Origin: CAZQDP01 sp964592375
GTDB taxonomy: Bacteria > Bacillota > Clostridia > RUG12999
Assembly: GCA_964592375.1 (NCBI GenBank)
Contig: CAZQDP010000017.1
Coordinates: 1 to 33,059 of the forward strand
Direction of reading: 5' to 3'
Length of the DNA: 33,059 nucleotides
Shown: positions 26,742 through 33,059 of the stretch, one piece after another
Layout of the letters: every line of letters begins with the position of its first letter
Position numbering within the stretch: position 1 is the stretch's first letter
The notes under the pieces: model-generated
Databases searched by the model: none
Told to the model about the DNA's origin: nothing
Seen by the model: only the letters and a program-made list of their open reading frames with translations
Position numbers and translations under genes: made by a program

Positions 26742-27467
26742 CTATACTTGCGATTTGCTTTGCTCTATGAGTGAATACAATGTTTCAAGTGCATCGGAAA
26801 TACTACCCTTTTGACTAATGAGGCCTAGCGCAACCGCTTCATCTGCGGTTAATATGGTTCCAACATCACTGGCGAGCTGAGATGTATTCATCATCAGCTC
26901 GTTTAATTTTTGAGAAGAAATGGCCGAATGCGTAGTCACAAAATTGACTACTCGCTCCTGCATTTTTGCAAAATATTCATAAGTCTGCGGAACACCAATT
27001 ACTGTGCCATTCATTCTGATGGGATGAATGGTCATGGTGGCAGACGGAGCGATATAGGAAAAATCAGAGGCCACTGCAAGTGGCACGCCAATACTATGCC
27101 CGCCGCCAAGCACCAGGGAAACCGTAGGCTTTTTCATGCCGCCCATCATTTCCGCAATGGCAAGTCCTGCTTCCACATCTCCTCCCATGGTATTGATGAG
27201 CACAATCAGTCCGTCAATTTCCACGTTTTCCTCTACCCAGGTAAGCAGTGGGATAACGTGTTCATATTTTGTTGTTTTATTTTGCGGCGGCAGTATCATG
27301 TGTCCTTCAATTTGACCAATAATCGTCAAGCAGTGTATGGTTCCTCTTTTTCCCGTAATCTTACCGCCGCCCATCTCTTTGATTTCTGCACCCGCTACCT
27401 GATCATCGGCTGTGCCATCCTCCATGGAGATGAGTGTAATATTGTTTTGATCCATTTTGTTCATCAT
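26742..27467 (-). CDS. ClpP-family serine protease, TepA/YmfB-like
   Basis: This 241 aa protein has the ClpP/crotonase fold and resembles the Bacillus TepA (YmfB) group, reported as translocation-enhancing or signal-peptide-digesting proteases. The core LIVLINTMGGDVEAGLAIAEMM is followed by the nucleophile region GGGHSIGVPLAVAS (Ser125) and then ATMTIHPI (His148), matching the ClpP Ser and His positions. There is no signal peptide, so a cytoplasmic location is expected. The start is unsettled: AGAGGA abuts the first ATG (27467), and the ATGs at 27464 and 27455 are alternatives, the last with 12-nt spacing. In Bacillus this gene sits beside spoIIIE; here it sits between thrS and metA. Confidence 0.88.
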   Translation of the reverse strand: MMNKMDQNNITLISMEDGTADDQVAGAEIKEMGGGKITGKRGTIHCLTIIGQIEGHMILPPQNKTTKYEHVIPLLTWVEENVEIDGLIVLINTMGGDVEAGLAIAEMMGGMKKPTVSLVLGGGHSIGVPLAVASDFSYIAPSATMTIHPIRMNGTVIGVPQTYEYFAKMQERVVNFVTTHSAISSQKLNELMMNTSQLASDVGTILTADEAVALGLISQKGSISDALETLYSLIEQSKSQV

Positions 27468-27586
27468 TCCTCTTTTTTAAGACTGATATCAGGCACAAAA
27501 AACCTTTTCTATTCTGTGCATTCTCCTGCAATGCAGATTTATTCCTGATTCATGGCTTCTTTGGTATATTATTTTATGAATTGCAC

Positions 27587-27615
27587 TTGATTATACAGTT
27601 TTTATTTGCTATAAT
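27587..27615 (+). promoter_or_regulatory. SigA promoter of metA
   Basis: TTGATT (27587-27592) and TATAAT (27610-27615) are separated by 17 nt. The leader is only about 25 nt, leaving no room for a SAM riboswitch. Confidence 0.8.
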
Positions 27616-27645
27616 GAGAATAATAAGCAAGGATGAGGTGTATGT

Positions 27646-28563
27646 ATGCCAATTAAAATCCCCGATAAGCTGCCTGCCAAGAAGCAGCTTGAAAGTGAAA
27701 ATATATTTGTCATTGCAGAAAAACGTGCGGCCCATCAGGATATTCGTCCTCTTCGGATTTTATTGCTGAATTTAATGCCTAAAAAAATAACCACCGAAAC
27801 CCAGCTGATGCGAGTCTTGGGCAATACTCCTTTGCAGGTTGAGTCGGATTTTCTGAAAACCTCTTCTTATCAGTCAAAAAATACACCAGAAGAGCATTTA
27901 ACTGCTTTTTATCAAACCTTTGACCAGATAAAGCACAAAAAATATGATGGTATGATTATTACCGGTGCACCCGTGGAGCATATGGCGTTTGAAGCAGTAG
28001 ACTACTGGGATGAATTGGTGCAAATCATGGATTGGTCACTCACCAATGTTACCAGCACCTTTCATATCTGCTGGGCAGCCCAGGCAGCGCTATACCATCA
28101 TTATGGTATTTCAAAATATCCCATCGCCAAAAAAATGTTTGGCATTTTCCGCCATACCATTGAAAAGCAGAACACCAAGCTACTGCGAGGATTTGACGAT
28201 GTTTTTTATGCACCCCATTCAAGGCATACCGAGGTTCGCTTTGAAGATGTGCATCAATGCCGTGATGTTACGATTTTATCCTCCTCTAAAGAGGCAGGTT
28301 TATACATTATGGCCTCAAAGGGCGGCCGCCAGATATTTGTTACAGGTCACTCGGAATATGACCCTGAAACCCTGCATGAGGAGTATATAAGAGATTTGAA
28401 TAAGGGCCTTCCTATCGATATGCCGGCCAATTATTATCTTGATAATGACCCAAAAAAACCGCCACTTGTCACTTGGCGCAGCAGCGCCCACTTGTTGTTT
28501 TCCAATTGGCTGAATTATTATGTATACCAGGAAACCCCATATAATATTGAAGATATTAAATAG
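27646..28563 (+). CDS. metA: Homoserine O-acetyltransferase, MetA type
   Basis: MetA acylates L-homoserine in the first committed step of methionine synthesis. The 305 aa protein aligns in register with the family. The nucleophile is Cys142 (FHICWAAQA), the catalytic His and Glu are His235 and Glu237 (VTGHSEYD), and the acyl-CoA-discriminating residue 111 is Glu (GAPVEHM). In characterised MetA enzymes, Glu111 favours acetyl-CoA and Gly111 favours succinyl-CoA, so this enzyme is predicted to make O-acetyl-homoserine. GAGGTG precedes the ATG. A short distance separates it from the secreted peptidase gene downstream, which may be cotranscribed. Confidence 0.97.
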   Translation: MPIKIPDKLPAKKQLESENIFVIAEKRAAHQDIRPLRILLLNLMPKKITTETQLMRVLGNTPLQVESDFLKTSSYQSKNTPEEHLTAFYQTFDQIKHKKYDGMIITGAPVEHMAFEAVDYWDELVQIMDWSLTNVTSTFHICWAAQAALYHHYGISKYPIAKKMFGIFRHTIEKQNTKLLRGFDDVFYAPHSRHTEVRFEDVHQCRDVTILSSSKEAGLYIMASKGGRQIFVTGHSEYDPETLHEEYIRDLNKGLPIDMPANYYLDNDPKKPPLVTWRSSAHLLFSNWLNYYVYQETPYNIEDIK

Positions 28564-28603
28564 TAGATACTACATGAAAATAATGATTATGGAGGGGAAA
28601 CCG

Positions 28604-30451
28604 TTGAAAAAAAACTTAGCCATTTTTCTTTGCGTCTTTCTGATTACAGGCAATGTGGTTCTCGCTCAAGATACGAAGATGGAAATCCGAACACCCATGC
28701 TGAGTGATGCATTTGTGCAGTATTCTAATCAAGTATCCCTGCAAGGCAATGCCAGTAATGGTTCCATCCCAGAGCCGTATGCCCGCACTTTTTCCATGGA
28801 AATCGATGCGGCAAGCCCTCAACTTTTGGGCACCCTACCTTCTTCTTATGATTCACGCACGCAGGGGTATATCTCCCCCGTAAAAAACCAAGGACCAGAC
28901 GGCGTGTGCTGGGCTTTTGCTTCTTTGGCATCACTTGAAAGCACTACGCTGAAAAAATATCCGGGCTCAAGCTTTGATTTTTCAGAAAATCACATGAAGC
29001 ATTCCCTTGCCGCAGAAGCTTTAGATGGTGCAAACAGCCTTGGCTTTGCGCGAAATTATTTGGGTGGCGGAAATTTCAGTATGGCAGCCGCCTATTTATC
29101 AAGGGGCACCGGACCCGTGCTGGAACGAGAAGATCCATATACGCCAAGTGATTCTAATCGCACATTGGCACAAACCGCCGCAAAGCGCACGGCACTCATT
29201 GCAGACAGTTATTATATTCTCCCCTCTCTTTCAGCCACGGCAACAGCCGCCGAGCGCTCGGCCTTTATTACGAAGGTGAAGCAAATGATTTACGACTATG
29301 GCGCTGTAAATATCAGCATCTATAGCGATGGCAACGGTTCAAGGCTTTCCTGGTGCTATGGTGGTGCATCAATTGCCAATCACGCAGTTACGGCAGTTGG
29401 CTGGGATGATAGCTACGCCGCGGCAAACTTTTCCGCAGATGCCGCCGGTTTTGTGCAGCCATCGGGTGCCGGCGCCTTTATCATTAAGAACAGTTGGGGC
29501 ACTGGCGTACAATCAGGCGGCTATTTTTATCTTTCCTACGAGGATAAATCCTTCGGTGGCAATATTGGTGTCATTGCCGAAGCCTCTACGCTGGATAAAA
29601 GCGATACGGTTTATCAGTATGATCCATTTTCCAAAACAAGCTTAGGAGGCTTTTCCGGCATCAACACAACTTATATTGCCAATCGATTTGACGTGAAAGG
29701 TTCCGGCGAAAAAATTACTGCCATTTCTTTTTATGCTGCTACCCCCGGCATTGCATACGAAGTATATGTCTCCGGCAATGCGCTGAGCCCTTCCGGTGTT
29801 ATCACATTAGGAAATAAGGTAGCTACAGGCACCTCTTTATACGAAGGGTATCAGAAAATATACCTCCCCACTCCCGTTGCAGTTACGGGCAGTAGCTTTG
29901 TAGTAGCTGTGAAGGTGGTGACGGATTATAGCTATCCTATTCCATATGAAAGGAATATTACAAATTATTTAACCAATGTAGCCATGGCAAATGATGAAAG
30001 TTTTACAAGTCTAAACGGCAACACATGGTATCGTTGGAATTGGAATGATGCAACATCCAACTTTGAAAATCTAAGTGTTGGCAATATATGCATAAAGGCA
30101 TTTACAACCTCAAATACAGTGAGTCCCATGGAAAAATGCCGCTTTTATTCGGATTATACGTTAGGAGCAAGCCCCATTTCCGATATTGCTAGCGGAAACA
30201 TGACCACCAATATTGAATTCTCCAACTATAGCCGCAGTGTTTTTAGCCAGCTGATGTTTGGCACTGCTCTTTATCAAGGCAATCGGCTAGTTAGCTTTAA
30301 AATGAAAACTGCAAACAATGTTGCAAATGCCGCCACAGTGAAGGATTCAATGAACATCACAGTGCCGACGGGCACCGGATATTCCATCCGGCAATATGTA
30401 TGGGACAGTACAAATTCCTCGCCTTTGTCTTTGCCACTTATTTTGGACTAA
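28604..30451 (+). CDS. Secreted papain-like (C1A) cysteine peptidase with lectin-like domain
   Basis: This is a 615 aa secreted protein from a TTG start at 28604, chosen because GGAGGGG lies 6 nt upstream and the frame then opens directly with a signal peptide (KKNLAIFLCVFLITGNVVLA, cut near residue 21). The peptidase domain (about 77-330) has the C1A residues in order: Gln96 (VKNQGPDGVCWAF), the nucleophile Cys102, His260 (ANHAVTAVGWDD) and Asn296 (IIKNSWGTG). The C-terminal half (about 340-450) resembles the lectin-like domain often attached to bacterial C1A peptidases (ANRFDVKGSGEKITAISFY...). The remaining 130 residues are unclassified. There is no wall-anchor motif or SLH domain, so it is probably released or loosely bound. 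It follows metA by 40 nt. Confidence 0.92.
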   Translation: MKKNLAIFLCVFLITGNVVLAQDTKMEIRTPMLSDAFVQYSNQVSLQGNASNGSIPEPYARTFSMEIDAASPQLLGTLPSSYDSRTQGYISPVKNQGPDGVCWAFASLASLESTTLKKYPGSSFDFSENHMKHSLAAEALDGANSLGFARNYLGGGNFSMAAAYLSRGTGPVLEREDPYTPSDSNRTLAQTAAKRTALIADSYYILPSLSATATAAERSAFITKVKQMIYDYGAVNISIYSDGNGSRLSWCYGGASIANHAVTAVGWDDSYAAANFSADAAGFVQPSGAGAFIIKNSWGTGVQSGGYFYLSYEDKSFGGNIGVIAEASTLDKSDTVYQYDPFSKTSLGGFSGINTTYIANRFDVKGSGEKITAISFYAATPGIAYEVYVSGNALSPSGVITLGNKVATGTSLYEGYQKIYLPTPVAVTGSSFVVAVKVVTDYSYPIPYERNITNYLTNVAMANDESFTSLNGNTWYRWNWNDATSNFENLSVGNICIKAFTTSNTVSPMEKCRFYSDYTLGASPISDIASGNMTTNIEFSNYSRSVFSQLMFGTALYQGNRLVSFKMKTANNVANAATVKDSMNITVPTGTGYSIRQYVWDSTNSSPLSLPLILD

Positions 30452-30473
30452 TTTTTACACTGAAATATTTTTT

Positions 30474-30520
30474 GGGGCTGTAGCAAAATGGTTTTTTCAA
30501 AATCGGCTTGCTACAGCCCC
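30474..30520. repeat. 13-bp perfect inverted repeat after the peptidase gene
   Basis: GGGGCTGTAGCAA (30474-30486) and TTGCTACAGCCCC (30508-30520) are exact inverted copies around a 21-nt AT-rich centre. No T-run follows on the plus strand, so it is an unusual terminator if it is one. The termini also resemble insertion-sequence ends. The rest of the gap to 30794 (AT-rich, with a C-rich patch near 30633-30652) shows nothing else I recognise. Confidence 0.75.
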
Positions 30521-30719
30521 ATCTCAGATTATTATTCCGCTCTGGCTTTTTTACCTTGATTGTCTTGGCATTCTTTATTACCTCGACATTAATATTTCAT
30601 ATTATCTCCTTTCTGTCAAGACACTAGAACTGCCCCCCGTCCCTCTCCCTCTAATGTAGATACTAGCGTAATTAAGAAAATTGTTCAAGGAATAACTTTA
30701 CCTTCATATAGTTTTGTTG

Positions 30720-30749
30720 TGGACGTCCCAATGGAAATTGGACTATAAT
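30720..30749 (+). promoter_or_regulatory. Tentative promoter of the lipoprotein gene
   Basis: TATAAT (30744-30749) is a perfect -10. The best -35 is TGGACG (30720-30725) with an 18-nt spacer, a 4/6 match. Confidence 0.4.
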
Positions 30750-30794
30750 TGGAAAACGTAAATAGGAAAACAGAAAAGGATGGTGTTAGTATTT

Positions 30795-31574
30795 ATGATT
30801 AAGCGTAAGTTGCTACGTGTCTTCATTTTGATAATTTCTTTAGTCTGTATATTAAACGCATGTAATAAAACAAGTGTCAATCAAAGTAAAGACAATAATA
30901 CTGTGACTGAACCAGCAAAAGTTGATTCTATTAGTAATACAGCTAATCCGTCGATGGCTCCAAATAATAAAGAACAGATAAGCCCTGACGTAAGTACAAG
31001 TACTAGAGATAGTACGACAAAAACAAAAATAATGAGCAGTGAGATGAAGCAACTGATAGAAGTAGACTTTGAAGTATCTTATAAAAATGTAATTATTGGC
31101 AAAAACACTAAGATTGATGATATCACAAAAAAACTAGGATTTCCTGCAGACTATGAAGCAAATAATCAAGGATATATAAGTGGTAATGCAAAGTATAGGA
31201 GATGGAACTTATGTTATCCGAATTACAGTAATCCGGAAATTCGAATAATTGTTTTATCAGAAAGAGAATATGTTGGCGAAGAGGTCAAGGATGGGGATAG
31301 TTACATTGTAGGCATTTATTTTGAAGAATACAGCACTAATAGAGGGTTAAAGATTGGTGATGAACTGACAAAAGTATTACAACTTTATGGTAAGCCTGAT
31401 ATCGTTGAAAAGGAACCAGATAATGCTGAAGGGCTATACTTTCTAAGATACTCTAAAGATGGTTCGAACCTAGATATTACGTTAGACAAGGACATGAAAA
31501 AGGTAAAATATATATTTATTGAATATAAGAAGGTCAGGGAAAGGTCAGGGGAAGGACCAACGAAAGCAACTTAA
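30795..31574 (+). CDS. Predicted lipoprotein of unknown function
   Basis: This 259 aa protein starts best at the ATG at 30795 (MIKRKLLRVF...). The ATG at 30780 abuts its AAAAGG and would spoil the signal peptide. The signal sequence ends in the lipobox LNAC, so Cys23 should be lipidated and the protein held on the outer face of the membrane. A Ser/Thr/Asn-rich linker of about 60 residues follows. The folded part appears to contain two similar units, each with a G-x-x-(T/E)-K-(I/V) stretch leading to LGFPADYE and LYGKPDIVE. I do not recognise a named family. The gene is more AT-rich than its left-hand neighbours, a possible sign of acquisition. Its 3' end contains a GGTCAGG direct repeat (about 31532-31551) that encodes a basic, atypical tail. 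Confidence 0.8.
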   Translation: MIKRKLLRVFILIISLVCILNACNKTSVNQSKDNNTVTEPAKVDSISNTANPSMAPNNKEQISPDVSTSTRDSTTKTKIMSSEMKQLIEVDFEVSYKNVIIGKNTKIDDITKKLGFPADYEANNQGYISGNAKYRRWNLCYPNYSNPEIRIIVLSEREYVGEEVKDGDSYIVGIYFEEYSTNRGLKIGDELTKVLQLYGKPDIVEKEPDNAEGLYFLRYSKDGSNLDITLDKDMKKVKYIFIEYKKVRERSGEGPTKAT

Positions 31575-31619
31575 GCATTAGCGTGGAGATTTTGGGTGGG
31601 TTTTCAATGTGGAATGTCG

Positions 31620-31654
31620 TTTTGGGTCAAGGCGTGGTTTTGTTCGACCCAAAA
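31620..31654. repeat. 9-bp inverted repeat overlapping the orphan tip stop codon
   Basis: TTTTGGGTC (31620-31628) and GACCCAAAA (31646-31654) are exact inverted copies with a 17-nt centre. The stop of the orphan toxin fragment (31629-31627) lies inside it. No T-tract follows on either strand. Confidence 0.6.
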
Positions 31655-32079
31655 TGTCTGCATATAGCATCAATGCGACCTCCGTGCGCTGGGTCTTTAG
31701 CTAAGTCGTCCAGTTCCACCTTAGTTCTGGAGATTTTTGTACTCCCCGCACCCTCAAGCTGAACCCCCTTAAACTCCGGTTCGGGAATATTCTTGGGATA
31801 GCCTTGTCCCCAGTTCGTGTATTTTCCCCACATGAATGTCATGGCGGCAGTTTGAAAGGCTGTGCCTTTCTGTTCGTTTTCTATTTGTTGCCAAAACACA
31901 TCACCTAAACGTTTGAGGTAGTCGTCTGCCGTTTCAAAGTTCTCGGAATATTCTCCGGCTTCATTCATGCGGCGAATTGCCATATCCAAATACTGCAAAT
32001 ATAAATATTCACCGCTTGCAGTTGCACGATCCTTCATCTCCCGCAGCCAAGCAATAATGATTTGATCCTTGTCACTCAT
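31627..32079 (-). pseudogene. Orphan polymorphic-toxin C-terminal module, probably degraded
   Basis: This is a 150 aa open frame with no recognisable ribosome binding site at its ATG and stop codons a short way upstream, so it looks like a displaced fragment and not a full gene. Residues 1-60 and the segment DVFWQQIENEQKGTAFQ through PEPEFKGVQLEG form the constant pre-toxin region, the latter nearly identical to the neighbouring toxin gene. After the constant part the sequence diverges to KVELDDLAKDPAHGGRI and then ends within about 14 residues. DPAHGG-type motifs begin a longer C-terminal domain in some polymorphic toxins, as I recall, so this tip seems truncated. No immunity gene follows it. 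It could serve as a recombination donor for the main gene, which is inference. Confidence 0.7.
31750..31921. repeat. Direct repeat copy A (toxin constant region)
   Basis: This 172-bp segment aligns without gaps to 32888-33059. I count about 7 mismatches by eye. It encodes the conserved linker before the variable toxin end. Confidence 0.92.
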
Positions 32080-32284
32080 TTGTGAGAAGCTTAAGAGACG
32101 GTTCTGTGTTGAATGTAGTGATATAAACTTTTACTTATTCATACATAGTACCGTCCCATGGCCTAATAGTCAAAAACTTATGGAGCTTTCTGTGGTATTA
32201 CACCGTCTCCTGATCTACACTCAAAGAAATCGCAAGCTTGTTTGCTTAATAAATATTTACTTTTAAATCAAAGTTGAAGTTTTC

Positions 32285-32521
32285 TCATCTAATATACTTA
32301 TCCCATTTCTTAACTTGGATTTCATCAAGGGATACTCCCAAAATGACTCCATATTTGCCTCGGGTTCCATTAACTCTTTTTAGTGCGTCATCAGGATTTT
32401 CCCATTCTGCTTCGCATTCATCACAAGCCACAAAGATAATTCCCGTAGATTTCTCTTTAACTATTTCCAACATGCCTTGATGACAAACCAAACACTGTCC
32501 GATAAAACATTCTTTATTCAT
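32285..32521 (-). CDS. Candidate immunity protein with zinc-ribbon-like cysteines
   Basis: This 78 aa protein begins 12 nt after the toxin stop, and its Shine-Dalgarno AAAGGAG overlaps that stop codon (TAAAGGAG), so the two are translationally coupled. Two CxxC pairs (CLVC at 10-13 and CDEC at 33-36) suggest a small zinc ribbon; the C-terminal half is charged, with WDKYI near the end. There is no signal peptide. Position directly 3' of a polymorphic toxin tip is the standard place for the cognate immunity gene, and I infer that role from context only. It could instead be an unrelated small zinc-binding protein. Confidence 0.72.
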   Translation of the reverse strand: MNKECFIGQCLVCHQGMLEIVKEKSTGIIFVACDECEAEWENPDDALKRVNGTRGKYGVILGVSLDEIQVKKWDKYIR

Positions 32522-32533
32522 AATTATGCTCCT

Positions 32534-33059
32534 TTACTTTGTATAATTTCCGAATGATGGAAATGCAGCAATTATATCATCAGTTCCATCTACAACAACA
32601 ACTGTGACATAATTCATCTGTGCCCCAGTGTTTATTGAGCCACTTTCGTACCCTGCATTTTTACAAGGTATATTATATATCTTTCCTCCCATACCATCGT
32701 CAATAGGAACAATATTTCCCTTATTTCTCCATGCACTATTTACAACTTCTTGAGGATTTCCGTTAAATACGCCATGTGTTGCTCTTTGAGGATTTGGAAC
32801 AGAGTGCTTGTTGACATGATCAATTCTTGTTTCCCCTTTTTTACCAACCACTTTATCCCAATTCAAGTCTCCAGAAACCTTCCCTGTACCCTCAAGCTGT
32901 ACTCTCTTAAACTCCGGTTCGGGAATATTCTTGGGATAGCCTTGTCCCCAGTTCGTGTATTTTCCCCACATGAATGTCATGGCGGCATTTTGAAAGGCTG
33001 TACCTTTCTGTTCGTTTTCTATTTGTTGCCAAAACACATCACCTAGCCGTTTGAGGTAG
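32534..33059 (-). CDS. Polymorphic toxin C-terminus (partial, continues past the window)
   Basis: The frame is open through the window edge (YLKRLGDVFWQ... before any start), so only the last 175 or so residues are seen. The first 55 are the constant linker shared with the orphan module. After VQLEG the sequence is unique: GDLNWDKVVGKKGETRIDHVNKHSV...RATHGVFNGN...VNSAWRNKGNIV...YVTVVVVDGTDDIIAAFPSFG. The HVxxH near the start, a later His in ATHGVF and a terminal IIAAFP strand recall the BECR/RNase-like toxin tips (for instance the RNase A-like CdiA-CT group), but I cannot assign the family. It is predicted to be a secreted antibacterial toxin tip, paired with the 78 aa gene downstream. The delivery part lies beyond the window. 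Confidence 0.75.
   Translation of the reverse strand, partial: YLKRLGDVFWQQIENEQKGTAFQNAAMTFMWGKYTNWGQGYPKNIPEPEFKRVQLEGTGKVSGDLNWDKVVGKKGETRIDHVNKHSVPNPQRATHGVFNGNPQEVVNSAWRNKGNIVPIDDGMGGKIYNIPCKNAGYESGSINTGAQMNYVTVVVVDGTDDIIAAFPSFGNYTK
32888..33059. repeat. Direct repeat copy B (toxin constant region)
   Basis: This is the partner of 31750-31921 in the same orientation. It reaches the window end, so the repeat probably extends further; copy A's frame continues for about another 50 residues of constant-looking sequence. Confidence 0.92.

Noticed and set aside
27468..27645. SAM riboswitch or S-box before metA
   Set aside because: The predicted start leaves a leader of about 25 nt and no S-box motifs are present.
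30396..30659. 87-codon open frame overlapping the peptidase end
   Set aside because: It spans the 13-bp inverted repeat, has no ribosome binding site, and overlaps a well-supported gene.
1..33059. CRISPR arrays, complete insertion sequences, phage genes
   Set aside because: No regularly spaced repeats, transposase, integrase or phage structural gene was seen; the 172-bp repeat is a coding duplication.

Overview
The window is a chromosomal segment of a Gram-positive, low-to-mid GC bacterium, most likely class Clostridia (Bacillota). The reasons are strong AGGAGG-type ribosome binding sites, several TTG and GTG starts, near-consensus SigA promoters, a Bacillus-type large SRP RNA, an FMN riboswitch in front of a RibU-type ECF transporter, S-layer-homology (SLH) proteins, and the long clostridial form of glutamyl-tRNA synthetase. 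I cannot place it below class from sequence alone.

Layout. 1-2030: a minus-strand tRNA-Ile(GAU) with its own consensus promoter, reading out of the window through sequence that looks like a 16S-23S spacer; then a 67-69 aa Cys-rich protein and a secreted SLH protein on the plus strand. 2185-2543: SRP RNA on the minus strand. 2752-15097: the rpoB-rpoC-rpsL-rpsG-fusA-tuf cluster on the minus strand, with internal promoters before rpsL and tuf. 15382-16373: riboflavin transporter ribU under an FMN riboswitch. 16478-17272: a xylose-isomerase-like TIM-barrel protein. 17378-21109: a very large protein joining an ECF-sigma-like cytoplasmic N-terminus to a transmembrane segment, a long extracytoplasmic part with a Pro/Thr linker and SLH-like segments, and a second membrane helix. 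21253-24578: gltX-glnS operon. 24792-28563: thrS, a TepA/ClpP-like protease and metA (Glu111 predicts the acetyl-CoA form). 28604-30451: a secreted papain-like peptidase with a lectin-like C-terminus. 30795-31574: a lipoprotein. 31627-33059: a polymorphic-toxin locus on the minus strand, with a toxin C-terminus running off the window, a small CxxC-rich candidate immunity gene, and an orphan tip carrying the same linker but a different, apparently broken toxin end.

How the parts relate. Most of the window is core information processing: transcription, translation factors, SRP and three aminoacyl-tRNA synthetases, with riboflavin uptake and methionine synthesis beside them. The accessory content is the envelope set (two SLH-type proteins, the secreted peptidase, the lipoprotein) and the toxin/immunity locus at the right edge. 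The two observations that most deserve follow-up are the sigma-like/transmembrane/SLH fusion and the toxin locus with its 172-bp near-identical direct repeat.
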